From assembly GCA_019114265.1 (NCBI GenBank), contig DXFV01000029.1, positions 1 to 64,000 of the forward strand: a stretch of 64,000 nucleotides of DNA. The letters are read 5' to 3'. Below, piece by piece: positions 16,726 through 25,034 of the stretch. The position numbers and the translations under genes were made by a program. Every line of letters begins with the position of its first letter. Positions within the stretch are counted from its first letter, which is position 1. The notes beneath the pieces are model-generated. The model had not been told where the DNA came from. It saw only the letters and a list, made by a program, of their open reading frames with translations, and did no database searches. This DNA comes from Anaerofilum faecale. Lineage in GTDB: Bacteria; Bacillota; Clostridia; Oscillospirales; Ruminococcaceae.

Positions 16726-18015
16726 ATGAAAACAAAACAGTTGATACCGTACCTGCTGCTTTGGGGCACGCAGGCTCTTTCCGGGCTTGGCAGCAAAATG
16801 ACAAGCTATGCGCTGGTATTGTGGCTCTATCTTCGCAGCGGTTCCGCATTGGAAACGGCGTTGCTGTCGGTCTGCTCGTATGCGCCCTATGTGGTCATGA
16901 GCATATTTGCAGGCGCTCTGAGCGACCGGTGGAACAAAAAGCGCACCATGCTCCTCTGCGACCTTCTGGCCGCGCTGAGCACCCTGCTTGTTTTTCTTCT
17001 CATCAAAGCCGATGCCCTGCATGCGTGGCATTTGTATGGCCTGAACGCCCTGAACGGACTGATGAACACCGTCCAGCAGCCCGCAAGCGAGGTGGCCGCC
17101 ACGCTGCTGATCCCCCCGAACTATTATCAGAAAACCAGCGGGCTGCGTTCCTTCTCTCAGTCGCTGAACTCGATCCTGACCCCTGTTTTCGCAACGGCTC
17201 TGTTTGCGTTTGCCGGGATCGGCGCTGTGATTGCCGTCGATCTGCTGACCTTTGCCGTTGCCTTTCTGGTGCTGCTGCTGTTCATACAGATCCCCGAAAA
17301 CGGCGGGTCCGGGCAGAAAGAAAAATTGCTGCCGGCAGCCCGGCAAGGGATCGCATGGCTCAGGGACAATCCTCTGATCCTGACCCTGATTTTCTATTTG
17401 GGGTGCATCAATCTGGTGGCGTCGATATACGACGCAGCGCTTCCGGCCCTGATCTTATCGAAGCAAAACGGCGGAGAGATGGTGCTGGGGATCGTCAACA
17501 CGTGCGTCGGCGCCGCAACGCTGGCGGGCAGCGTGCTTGTCACCCTTCTCCCCGCGCCGAAAAATCGGATCAAGGCCATTTCCTTCGCTCTGCTTGTGTC
17601 GATGAGCAGTGAGAATTTTCTCCTCGCGTTTGGAAAAACACCGCTGATCTGGTGCATTGGGGCTGTTTCGGGCTGGTTGTTCATACCGCTTATGAATGCG
17701 AATCTGGATGTGATCTTCCGAAACAGCATCCCCCTCGATATGCAGGGGCGCGTTTACTCCTGCCGCAACACCTTGCAGTTTTTCACCATCCCCATAGGCT
17801 TTTTGCTGGGCGGTGTGCTGGTGGATGAAGTTTTTGAGCCGCTGCTGGCTTCACAAACTGCGGACAGCGTGCTGGTATCCCTTTTCGGAGGGGGCAAAGG
17901 CTCAGGCGCAGCCATGCTGTTTTTCGTGATCGGCGTGGCCGGGGTCCTGGTCTGCCTGCTTTTCAACTCCAGGCTGCGAAAATATAGATGGCGTGAGAAC
18001 ACGGTTTCAAAATAA
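16726..18015 (+). CDS. MFS efflux transporter (MFS_3/Mef-like)
   Basis: A 429-residue major facilitator with 12 predicted membrane helices. It has the A-motif-like loop GALSDRWNKKRTM after helix 2 (residues about 64-76) and PASEVAATLLIPP in the central region, typical of the MFS_3 family that includes macrolide efflux Mef proteins and enterobactin exporters. The substrate cannot be read from sequence. The gene is clearly lower in GC than its neighbours and uses more AT-ending codons, and it stands alone between terminators, all suggesting lateral acquisition. Translation is probably controlled by the leader peptide and hairpins described at 16609-16719. Confidence 0.85.
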   Translation: MKTKQLIPYLLLWGTQALSGLGSKMTSYALVLWLYLRSGSALETALLSVCSYAPYVVMSIFAGALSDRWNKKRTMLLCDLLAALSTLLVFLLIKADALHAWHLYGLNALNGLMNTVQQPASEVAATLLIPPNYYQKTSGLRSFSQSLNSILTPVFATALFAFAGIGAVIAVDLLTFAVAFLVLLLFIQIPENGGSGQKEKLLPAARQGIAWLRDNPLILTLIFYLGCINLVASIYDAALPALILSKQNGGEMVLGIVNTCVGAATLAGSVLVTLLPAPKNRIKAISFALLVSMSSENFLLAFGKTPLIWCIGAVSGWLFIPLMNANLDVIFRNSIPLDMQGRVYSCRNTLQFFTIPIGFLLGGVLVDEVFEPLLASQTADSVLVSLFGGGKGSGAAMLFFVIGVAGVLVCLLFNSRLRKYRWRENTVSK

Positions 18016-18067
18016 ACGGAAATAGAAGATCGGCTCCGGCAAACCATCGTCCGGGCCTTCAACAGGA

Positions 18068-18116
18068 AAGCCGCGCTCCTTTGTCCCCCGGTGGGAACAA
18101 AGAAGCGCGGCTTTTG
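18068..18116. terminator. Terminator between convergent MFS and smsB genes
   Basis: AAGCCGCGCT (18068-18077) pairs with AGCGCGGCTT (18104-18113) with further inner pairing CTTTGT/ACAAAG; flanked by TTTTG on the right. Probably serves both convergent genes. Confidence 0.75.
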
Positions 18117-18133
18117 TGCTTTTACGCCACGGT

Positions 18134-19051
18134 TTATTTCAGGAATCCGTCGATAATGCGCGCCTCGGCTTCCTCTTCGGTCAGGCCCAGGGTGCGCAGC
18201 TTGAGCAGCTGTTCCCCGGCGATCTTGCCGATGGCCGCTTCGTGGATGAGGGCGGCGTCGGGGTGGGCGGCCTCCAGGCCGGGCATCGCCACCACCGTTC
18301 CCTCGTCGGCCAGGATGGCGTCGCACTCGGAATGGCCGGTGCAGCGCGCCTGCCCCTTGATGACCGACACAAACTCCTGGTGCGAGCGCCCTTTGGCCAC
18401 CGAGCGGGACACCAGGTCCACCGCGGCGTCGTCGCCGGTCACGGTCACTTCAAATTCGCTGCGGGCCGTTTCGTCGCCGTCGGTCAGCAGGCGCTCCCGC
18501 ACCACCAGCCTTGCCCGTGCGGACAGGGTGGCGGTGGTCTTGCGGGTGGTGCTGTCCACACCGCTGAGCTGCACCGTGTCCATCTCCAGCACCGCGTCCT
18601 CCCCCAGCACGATGTCGGTCACCGGGTCGATGCGCTTGACGCCCGCTCCCTTGCCGGTGCCGATGTGCTTTTCGCGGTAGACCACATGGGAGCCGTTGCC
18701 CAGGAAAAAGCGGTGGATGCCGTTATGACGGGCTTCGCTGTCGTCGTCGGTGTGCACGCCGCAGCCGGCCACCACCACCACGTCGGCGTTTTCCCCGATG
18801 AAAAAGTCGTTGTACACCAGGTCGTCCACGTCGCCGTGGGTCACGCAGGCGGGGATATACACCGTCTCGCCCCTGGTGCCCGGCTCCACCTGGATCACCA
18901 GGCCCGGCGCGTCGGTCTTGCTCTCGATGCGCACATGGTCGCTGGACTGCCGCCCGGCGCACTGGCCGTCCTCCCGGATGTTGAAAGCGCCCCGGAAGTT
19001 GTCCGGCAGGTCGGACACGATCTGCAAAAGCTGCTGTGTGATATGGTTCAT
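18134..19051 (-). CDS. SufB/SufD-like Fe-S scaffold protein (minimal SUF, SmsB-type)
   Basis: A 305-residue member of the SufBD family, much shorter than SufB or SufD of the full system (over 400) and lacking their N-terminal extensions, matching the SmsB subunit of the two-gene minimal SUF system. The family beta-helix core is visible, with GIHRFFLGNGSHVVYREKHIG near residues 112-132 and GHSECDAIL and HEAAIGKIAGEQL in the C-terminal part. With SufC it assembles Fe-S clusters. Its ATG overlaps the sufC stop by 4 nt. No sufS, sufU or nifU is present in the window. Confidence 0.85.
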   Translation of the reverse strand: MNHITQQLLQIVSDLPDNFRGAFNIREDGQCAGRQSSDHVRIESKTDAPGLVIQVEPGTRGETVYIPACVTHGDVDDLVYNDFFIGENADVVVVAGCGVHTDDDSEARHNGIHRFFLGNGSHVVYREKHIGTGKGAGVKRIDPVTDIVLGEDAVLEMDTVQLSGVDSTTRKTTATLSARARLVVRERLLTDGDETARSEFEVTVTGDDAAVDLVSRSVAKGRSHQEFVSVIKGQARCTGHSECDAILADEGTVVAMPGLEAAHPDAALIHEAAIGKIAGEQLLKLRTLGLTEEEAEARIIDGFLK

Positions 19052-19785
19052 CGTCTGGCTCCTTTCTCCAGCGGGCAGCGCATGGCGTGCTCGTCGGCCA
19101 GCAGGGTGGGCAGGATCTCCGCGCGGGGACCGGACGCCCGCACCCGGCCGTCTGCGATGACGATGATCTCGTCGGCGATCGAGAGGATGCGCTCCTGGTG
19201 CGAGATGATGAGCAGGGTGCCGCGCTGGGTGCGCCGCAGTTCCTCAAAGGTCTCCACCAGCCGCGCGAAGCTCCACAGGTCGATGCCCGCCTCCGGCTCG
19301 TCAAAGATCGACAGCTGCGCGCCCCGCGCCAGCACGGTGGCGATCTCGATGCGCTTGGCTTCGCCGCCCGACAGCGAGGCGTTCATCTCGCGGTCGATGT
19401 ACTCGTTGGCGCACAGGCCCACCTTGCCCAGCAGCGCGCACAGCTCGCCTTCGGTCAGCCGGCCGCCGGCCGCCAGCTCCAGCAGGTCGCGCACCGTCAA
19501 TCCCTTGAAGCGCACCGGCTGCTGGAAGGCAAAGCCGATGCCCAGCCGGGCGCGGCGGGTCACATCCAGGTCGGTGATGTCGGCGCCGTTGAGAAAGATG
19601 CGGCCGGAGGCGGGGGTCTCCACCCCGGCGATCAGCTTGGCGAGGGTGGATTTGCCGCCGCCGTTCGGGCCGGTCACCACCACCAGTTTCCCGTCCTGCA
19701 GGGACAGGTCCAGATCCCGGATCACCTCGCCGCCGCCCGGGACCTGCCAGCACAGATGCTGGATGTTCAAAATATCCTGTTTCAT
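19048..19785 (-). CDS. sufC: SufC-like ABC ATPase (minimal SUF, SmsC-type)
   Basis: Cytosolic ABC ATPase that drives Fe-S assembly on SufB-type scaffolds; not a transporter subunit. The 245-residue protein has Walker A GPNGGGKST (about 33-41), the SufC-typical GFAFQQP Q-loop, signature LSGGE and Walker B LSIFDEPEAGID. The start ATG at 19785 follows AAAGGAG and overlaps the P-type ATPase stop (ATGA); an in-frame extension upstream lies in the ATPase gene and was rejected. Confidence 0.9.
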   Translation of the reverse strand: MKQDILNIQHLCWQVPGGGEVIRDLDLSLQDGKLVVVTGPNGGGKSTLAKLIAGVETPASGRIFLNGADITDLDVTRRARLGIGFAFQQPVRFKGLTVRDLLELAAGGRLTEGELCALLGKVGLCANEYIDREMNASLSGGEAKRIEIATVLARGAQLSIFDEPEAGIDLWSFARLVETFEELRRTQRGTLLIISHQERILSIADEIIVIADGRVRASGPRAEILPTLLADEHAMRCPLEKGARR

Positions 19786-21650
19786 TGGAACTCCTTTACG
19801 CCCAGCGCGCGGGTCGCGTTCAGAATCGCGATCACCGCCACGCCCACGTCTGCAAACACGGCCGCCCACATGCTGGTCAGGCCGAACGGAGCCAGCAGCA
19901 GGAACAGTCCCTTGGTGCCCAGCGCAAAGACGATGTTTTCCACCACGATGCGCCGGGTCTTGCGGGCAATGCCGATGGCGGTCACGATGCGGGCGGGGGA
20001 ATCGTCCATCAGCACAACATCCGCCGCCTCGATGGCCGCGTCGGACCCCATCGCGCCCATCGCGATGCCGATGTCCGCGCGGGACAGCACCGGCGCGTCG
20101 TTCACGCCGTCGCCCACAAAGGCCAGCTGGCTGCCGGGCCGCTTGCTCGCCAGCAGCTGCTCCACACGCTCCACCTTGTCGGCGGGCAGCAGCTGGCTGT
20201 GCACCTCGTCCACGCCCAGCTGCCCGGCCACCTGCTGGGCCACCGCATCGGTGTCGCCGGTGAGCATCACGGTGCGCCGCACGCCGCAGCGCTTCAGCGC
20301 CCGGATGGCCTCGGCAGCTTCCGGCTTCACCTCGTCTGCGATCACCAGGCAGCCGCAGTATGCACCGTCCCTGGCCAGATACACCACCGTGCCGGGCTGC
20401 TCGCAGGCGGGAGCATCGATGCCCAGCTGTGCCATCAGCTTGCGGTTGCCGGCCGCCACAGTGTGCCCGTCCACCTGGGCGGTCACGCCGTGCCCGGCGA
20501 TCTCCTGCACCTCATGCACGCGGCTGCGGTCGGGCGTTTTGCCGTAGGCCGTCCGCAGCGACTGGCTGATGGGATGGCTGGAATAGCATTCGGCCAGCGC
20601 CGCCATCTCCAGCAGCTGCTCCGGCTGCACGCCGTCGGCGGGCAGGATCCGGGCCACCGCAAAGGTGCCCTTGGTCAGGGTGCCGGTCTTGTCAAAGACC
20701 ACCGTCTCGGTCTTGGCCAGCGCCTCCAGATAGTTGCCGCCCTTCACCAGCACGCCGCAGCGGGAAGCCCCGCCGATGCCGCCGAAGAAGGAGAGGGGAA
20801 TGGAGATCACCAGCGCGCACGGACAGGACACCACCAGGAAGATCAGCGCGCGGGACACCCACACGTCCCATCCGCCCACCACCAGGGAGGGGATGAGCGC
20901 CAGCAGCGCCGCCGCGATCACCACCGCGGGGGTGTACCAGCGGGCAAATTTGCTGATGAAGTTCTCGGCCTTTGCCTTGCGGGCGCTGGAATTTTCCACC
21001 AGGTCGAGGATCTTCGCCACGGTGGACTGGCCGAATTCCCGGCTCACGCGCACGCGCACAAGGCCGGTCATGTTCACGCAGCCGCTGATGACCTCGTCGC
21101 CCACATCCACCGTGCGCGGCATGCTCTCGCCGGTGAGCGCGGCGGTGTCGAGCGCGGTGCTGCCCTCCAGCACCACGCCGTCCAGCGGCACCTTTTCGCC
21201 CGGGCCGATCACGATCACTTCGCCCACCGCCACCTCATCCGGGTCCACCTGCACCAGCGCGCCGTCGCGCTCGACGGCGGCATGGTCGGGGCGGATGTCC
21301 ATCAGCTGTGCGATCGACCGGCGGGACCGCCCCACCGCGTAGCTCTGGAACCACTCGCCCACCTGGTAGAACAGCATGACGCCCACCGCCTCGGCGTAGT
21401 CGCCGGTTTTCCAGATGCCCAGCGCCAGCGCGCCGATGGTGGCCACCACCATCAGAAAGTTCTCGTCAAACACCTGCCCGTGCAGGATGTTCCGCAGCGC
21501 CCGCCACAGCACGTCCCAGCCGATGACGAAATACGGCACCAGGAAGGCGGCCAGCCGCGCCATGCCGTCCAGCGGCGCCAGGCAGGCCGCCGCGAACAGC
21601 ACCGCGCTGACCAGGATGCGCGCCAGCAGTTTTTTCTGTTTTTTGCTCAT
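19782..21650 (-). CDS. P1B-type soft-metal (Cd/Zn/Pb-type) exporting ATPase
   Basis: A 622-residue heavy-metal ATPase with eight predicted helices. It shows the actuator TGES (in LTGESMPR), the intramembrane metal site SCPCAL, the phosphorylation motif DKTGTLT and the hinge GDGVNDAPVL. The CPC motif and overall pattern fit the CadA/ZntA group, and the CadC-like regulator upstream agrees. The usual N-terminal HMA metal-binding domain is not in this chain: the protein begins directly at the first helices, and a free-standing HMA protein is encoded just upstream. Start ATG 21650; an in-frame extension upstream was rejected. Confidence 0.92.
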   Translation of the reverse strand: MSKKQKKLLARILVSAVLFAAACLAPLDGMARLAAFLVPYFVIGWDVLWRALRNILHGQVFDENFLMVVATIGALALGIWKTGDYAEAVGVMLFYQVGEWFQSYAVGRSRRSIAQLMDIRPDHAAVERDGALVQVDPDEVAVGEVIVIGPGEKVPLDGVVLEGSTALDTAALTGESMPRTVDVGDEVISGCVNMTGLVRVRVSREFGQSTVAKILDLVENSSARKAKAENFISKFARWYTPAVVIAAALLALIPSLVVGGWDVWVSRALIFLVVSCPCALVISIPLSFFGGIGGASRCGVLVKGGNYLEALAKTETVVFDKTGTLTKGTFAVARILPADGVQPEQLLEMAALAECYSSHPISQSLRTAYGKTPDRSRVHEVQEIAGHGVTAQVDGHTVAAGNRKLMAQLGIDAPACEQPGTVVYLARDGAYCGCLVIADEVKPEAAEAIRALKRCGVRRTVMLTGDTDAVAQQVAGQLGVDEVHSQLLPADKVERVEQLLASKRPGSQLAFVGDGVNDAPVLSRADIGIAMGAMGSDAAIEAADVVLMDDSPARIVTAIGIARKTRRIVVENIVFALGTKGLFLLLAPFGLTSMWAAVFADVGVAVIAILNATRALGVKEFQ

Positions 21651-21678
21651 AGCTCTCTGCCGTTTCGGCCCTCCCGGA

Positions 21679-21897
21679 TCACAGATGCAGGGTGCAGTCG
21701 GGCTCCACCCGGCGGCAGATGGAGGCGGCCTGCCGGGCGATCTCGTCAAAGCGGGCGTCCTCGGCCTCCAGCGTCAGCTTCTGGGACAAAAAATTCACCG
21801 TCACGCTCTGCACGCCGTCCAGCTTGCGGATGGCGTCCTCCATTTTCTGGGCGCAGTGGGCGCAATCGAGGTCGGTCAGCTTAAAAATCTTTTTCAT
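21679..21897 (-). CDS. Free-standing HMA-domain metal chaperone
   Basis: A 72-residue single HMA domain beginning MKKIFKLTDLDCAHCAQKME. The CxxC (CAHC) binds soft metals; the preceding Asp (DCAHC) is typical of Zn/Cd domains, whereas Cu chaperones usually have TCxxC. It probably delivers metal to, or regulates, the ATPase encoded 28 nt downstream, whose own N-terminal HMA domain is missing, so the usual fused architecture is split here. The ATG at 21897 has AAAGGAG upstream. Confidence 0.88.
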   Translation of the reverse strand: MKKIFKLTDLDCAHCAQKMEDAIRKLDGVQSVTVNFLSQKLTLEAEDARFDEIARQAASICRRVEPDCTLHL

Positions 21898-21940
21898 GAT
21901 GATGCACTCCTTTTGCATGTATGTGGGGGGAACGGGCGGT

Positions 21941-22303
21941 TCACTCTGCCAGATGCTCCATGCCCTGGCCGATGATCCCTCGGATGTGGTCGTCGTCCAG
22001 CGAATAAAAGACGGTCTTGCCTTCGCGGCGGAATTTCACCAGCTTGTTGGCCTTCAGCACCCGCAGCTGGTGCGAGATGGCGGTCTGGCTCACGCCCAGC
22101 AGCTGGGAAATGTCGCAGACGCACAGCTCGGCTTCAAACAGGGCATACAGGATCTTGATGCGGGTGGAATCGCCGAACACTTTGAAAAGCTCGGCCAGGT
22201 CATACAGCGTTTCGTCGGGCGGCATATGCCCCAGCACCCGGCGCACGGTGTCCTCGTGCACGTTCAAAAATCCACAGCGCTCCACATCGGGGGTGTTCTG
22301 CAT
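21941..22303 (-). CDS. ArsR/SmtB family metal-responsive repressor (CadC-like)
   Basis: A 120-residue winged-helix repressor. It has the alpha-3 metal-binding motif ELCVCD, as in CadC of staphylococci (Cd/Pb/Zn sensing), and the recognition helix VSQTAISHQLRVLKA. One cysteine (ERCGF) near the N-terminus could be a further ligand. The ATG at 22303 has GAAAGGAG upstream. First gene of the operon; its operator and promoter lie directly upstream, so autoregulation released by metal is expected. Confidence 0.92.
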   Translation of the reverse strand: MQNTPDVERCGFLNVHEDTVRRVLGHMPPDETLYDLAELFKVFGDSTRIKILYALFEAELCVCDISQLLGVSQTAISHQLRVLKANKLVKFRREGKTVFYSLDDDHIRGIIGQGMEHLAE

Positions 22304-22318
22304 GCGATCACTCCTTTC

Positions 22319-22344
22319 AACATATGAACCTCTGTTCATATGTT
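22319..22344. promoter_or_regulatory. Operator of the metal/Fe-S operon
   Basis: A perfect 11-bp inverted repeat, AACATATGAAC and GTTCATATGTT, with a 4-nt spacer, of the ArsR/SmtB operator type. It overlaps the -10 region and transcription start of the promoter below. Confidence 0.88.
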
Positions 22345-22368
22345 AATACGATTGCGTCCAAAAGTCAA
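22340..22368 (-). promoter_or_regulatory. Promoter of the metal/Fe-S operon
   Basis: Minus strand TTGACT (22368-22363), 17-nt spacer, TAACAT (22345-22340). The -10 lies in the right arm of the operator, so the repressor would block RNA polymerase. Confidence 0.8.
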
Positions 22369-22377
22369 TAGGGGATA

Positions 22378-22409
22378 CAAAAAATCCCCCGCTTTTTTTT
22401 TGCGGGGGA
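22378..22409 (-). terminator. Terminator downstream of yitT
   Basis: TCCCCCGC (22385-22392) pairs with GCGGGGGA (22402-22409); read leftward it is followed by TTTTTT. A separate GC-rich stem (22437-22471) precedes it on the same transcript. Confidence 0.85.
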
Positions 22410-22436
22410 GCAGACTGTCGAAAAAGTTCAAAATCC

Positions 22437-22471
22437 GTCGCCGTCGGCGGACATGCGCCGACGACGGCGAC
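22437..22471 (-). repeat. GC-rich inverted repeat after yitT
   Basis: GTCGCCGTCGGCG pairs with CGCCGACGACGGCGAC (one bulge), with a short ACATG-containing loop. Read leftward it ends in GGATTTTG, so it may act as a first, weaker terminator. Confidence 0.6.
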
Positions 22472-22503
22472 AACGACAGGGAAATTTTGCGGGGGAGGGG
22501 GGA

Positions 22504-23394
22504 TCAGTCGTTGGGGCGCTGGTAGAAATTGCCGGCCACCTGGTCGGTTTTCAGGATGTTGACGAAGGCCTTCGGGTCCTCCTCGCGGATGCAGTGCAGC
22601 ACCGCCTTCACTTCCTGCGAGCCGATGATGGAGTAGATCATGTCGCGCTCCTGGCCGTTGTACAGGCCGGTGCCGCGGAACAGGGTGGCGCCGTGGTGGG
22701 TGATGTCCTTGATGCGGGCATAGATGGCCTCGGGCTTGTCTGTGATGATGAAGAGGGTGTTGCGCTTATAGCGCGGGTTCAGCAGGCGGACCACCTGGGT
22801 GGAGGTGAACTGAAAGATGATGGAGTACAGCGCCTTGTCCCAGCCGAACAGCACGCCGGCCGCCGCCAGCATGGCGGCGTTGCCCAGCAGAATGTAGTTC
22901 CAGGCGTCCACATGCAGCCGTTCGCTCACGGCCACCGCGATGAAGTCGGTGCCGCCGCTGGTGGCGCGGCCCAGCAGGCACAGGCTGATGGCAAAGCCGT
23001 TGATCAGCCCGCCGAACACGCAGATCAGCAGGATGTCGTTGGTGATGGGCATCGAGGGGATCAGGTCGGTCAGCAGGCTGGTGAGCACGATCATGATGCA
23101 GGAGTAGATGGTGAACCGCTTGCCGATCATGCGAAAGCTGATGACGGCAGGCACGGCGTTCAGCAGAAAGTTCACCAGCGAAAAGGGCAGCGCGATGTGG
23201 AAAAACTGGTCTGCAATGCGCTGGATGAGCAGGGTCAGACCGTTGAAGCCGCCCGGGACCAGCCCGCCGGCGTCCACGAAGCTGCGGATGTTGACGGCCA
23301 TGATGACGCTTGCCAGTACGATCAGCGCCAGCCGTCCGATCCGGCTGGCCAGGGTCTCGGTGGGGGCGTACGGGTGCGTTTTGGATGCGGACAT
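22504..23394 (-). CDS. YitT family membrane protein (DUF2179 C-terminal domain)
   Basis: A 296-residue protein with six predicted N-terminal helices and a cytosolic C-terminal DUF2179 domain (about residues 215-290) carrying the typical ITHHGATLFRGTGLYNGQER stretch. The substrate and role of this widespread Firmicutes family are not established. Monocistronic, with its own promoter and terminators. Confidence 0.9.
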   Translation of the reverse strand: MSASKTHPYAPTETLASRIGRLALIVLASVIMAVNIRSFVDAGGLVPGGFNGLTLLIQRIADQFFHIALPFSLVNFLLNAVPAVISFRMIGKRFTIYSCIMIVLTSLLTDLIPSMPITNDILLICVFGGLINGFAISLCLLGRATSGGTDFIAVAVSERLHVDAWNYILLGNAAMLAAAGVLFGWDKALYSIIFQFTSTQVVRLLNPRYKRNTLFIITDKPEAIYARIKDITHHGATLFRGTGLYNGQERDMIYSIIGSQEVKAVLHCIREEDPKAFVNILKTDQVAGNFYQRPND

Positions 23395-23447
23395 AGCAGG
23401 ATCCTCCTTGCCGGGGCGTCTGCCCCCGATGCAGAATATCAGTCTTT

Positions 23448-23476
23448 ATTATAAAAGGTTTTCACTCCGATTGCAA
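23448..23476 (-). promoter_or_regulatory. Promoter of yitT
   Basis: Minus strand TTGCAA (23476-23471), 17-nt spacer, TATAAT (23453-23448). Confidence 0.8.
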
Positions 23477-23499
23477 CAAAAGGCGATGCCTGCGGCCGA

Positions 23500-23528
23500 T
23501 TGTGCGGGCGGCGCAGAGATGGTATAAT
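23500..23528 (+). promoter_or_regulatory. Promoter of the MATE gene
   Basis: TTGTGC (23500-23505), 17-nt spacer, TATAAT (23523-23528) with extended TGG. Confidence 0.75.
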
Positions 23529-23615
23529 CAAAGGCACAGCAATCGTTTGTGAAAAAGAGGAGAGCGTCCATGAATCGTGAAACCATATCCCGGCGCCCCC
23601 AGGGAGGGACCGCAC

Positions 23616-24956
23616 ATGCAGCGTGATCTGACCCGGGGCGGCGTCACCCGCACTATGCTGCTGTTTGCCCTGCCGATGATCGCGGGGAACCTTCTGCAGC
23701 AGCTGTACAACATCGTCGATACCCTGATCGTGGGGCAGTTCCTGGGTTCCAACGCGCTGGCGGCGGTTGGCTCGGCCTACACCCTGATGACCTTTCTCAC
23801 CTCGGTGCTGCTGGGCCTGTGCATGGGCAGCGGCGCGGTGTTTTCCATTTTGTACGGCGCACAGCGGCGGGAACATCTGCGCCGGTGCGTGTTCGTGGCC
23901 TTTGTGCTCATCGGGGCGGCGGCGGTGGTGCTGAACGCGCTGGTGCTCGCCTTTCTCGACCCGATCCTGTGGCTGATGCGCGTGCCGCAGGAGACGCTGC
24001 CCCTGATGCGGGAATACCTGTGGGCGGTGTTCTGGGGCATCTGCGCCACCTTTATCTACAACTTCTTCGCCTGTCTGCTGCGCGCGGTGGGAAATTCGGG
24101 GGCGCCGCTGGTGTTTCTGGCGGTGTCTGCGGTGGTGAACATCGTGCTGGACCTGTGGTTCGTGGTGGGGCTGCAAGGCGGCGTGGCGGGCGCTGCCTGG
24201 GCCACTGTCATCGCGCAGGCGCTCAGCGGAGCGGGCCTGGCGGTGTATACGGCGGTGCGTGCGCGGGACCTTCTGCCTTCCCGCGCAGACTGCCGGTGGG
24301 ACTGGAAGGCGGTGCGCGAGCTGGGGCAGTATTCCGCCCTCACCTGCCTGCAGCAGTCGGTGATGAATTTCGGCATCCTGCTGGTGCAGGGGCTGGTGAA
24401 CAGCTTTGGGCCTGCCGTGATGGCAGCCTTTGCCGCCGCGGTGAAGATCGACTCGTTCGCCTATATGCCGGTGCAGGATTTCGGCAACGCCTTTTCCACC
24501 TTCGTGGCCCAGAACCACGGCGCCGGCCGCGCCGACCGCATCCGCCGCGGCATCCGCAGCGCGGTGGCCTGTGCGGTGGTGTTCTGCGCTGCGGTGTCGG
24601 CGGTGGTGTGGGTGTTTGCACGGCCGCTGCTGTGCATCTTCATCCAGCCGCACGAGACCGAGATCCTGGAAATCGGCATCCAGTATCTGCACATCGAGGG
24701 CGCGTTCTACTGGGGCATCGGCTGCCTGTTCCTGCTCTACGGCCTGTTCCGCGCGGTGGAGAAGCCGGGCATGTCGGTGGTGCTCACCGTCATCTCGCTG
24801 GGCAGTCGGGTGGCGCTGGCCTACCTGCTGTCGGCCATTCCCGCAATCGGGGTGGCGGGGATCTGGTGGTCGGTGCCGATCGGCTGGATGCTGGCCGACA
24901 TCACCGGCCTGGCGGCCTACCGCCGGTTCCAGAAAAAAGCGGCAAAACCCGCCTGA
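23616..24956 (+). CDS. MATE family efflux transporter
   Basis: A 446-residue protein with 12 predicted helices in two related halves. It has the family N-terminus GGVTRTMLLFALPMIAGNLLQ and LYNIVDTLIVGQFLG, and YMPVQDFGNAFSTFVAQNHG in the second half. MATE proteins export cationic drugs or other compounds using Na+ or H+ gradients; the substrate is not predictable. The ATG at 23616 follows AGGGAGGG at 7-nt spacing. Confidence 0.93.
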   Translation: MQRDLTRGGVTRTMLLFALPMIAGNLLQQLYNIVDTLIVGQFLGSNALAAVGSAYTLMTFLTSVLLGLCMGSGAVFSILYGAQRREHLRRCVFVAFVLIGAAAVVLNALVLAFLDPILWLMRVPQETLPLMREYLWAVFWGICATFIYNFFACLLRAVGNSGAPLVFLAVSAVVNIVLDLWFVVGLQGGVAGAAWATVIAQALSGAGLAVYTAVRARDLLPSRADCRWDWKAVRELGQYSALTCLQQSVMNFGILLVQGLVNSFGPAVMAAFAAAVKIDSFAYMPVQDFGNAFSTFVAQNHGAGRADRIRRGIRSAVACAVVFCAAVSAVVWVFARPLLCIFIQPHETEILEIGIQYLHIEGAFYWGIGCLFLLYGLFRAVEKPGMSVVLTVISLGSRVALAYLLSAIPAIGVAGIWWSVPIGWMLADITGLAAYRRFQKKAAKPA

Positions 24957-25034
24957 TCCGGTTCTGAATCCCGGGCCTGTCCGCATAGGCTTGTGGCAAA
25001 TGCGTGCAGTCAGCGCCCGGAAGGAGAATGGGAT

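Noticed and set aside
18116..21884. Long plus-strand frames opposite the metal/Fe-S operon
   Set aside because: His/Gly/Gln-rich shadows; minus-strand genes have full motifs, SDs and operon structure.
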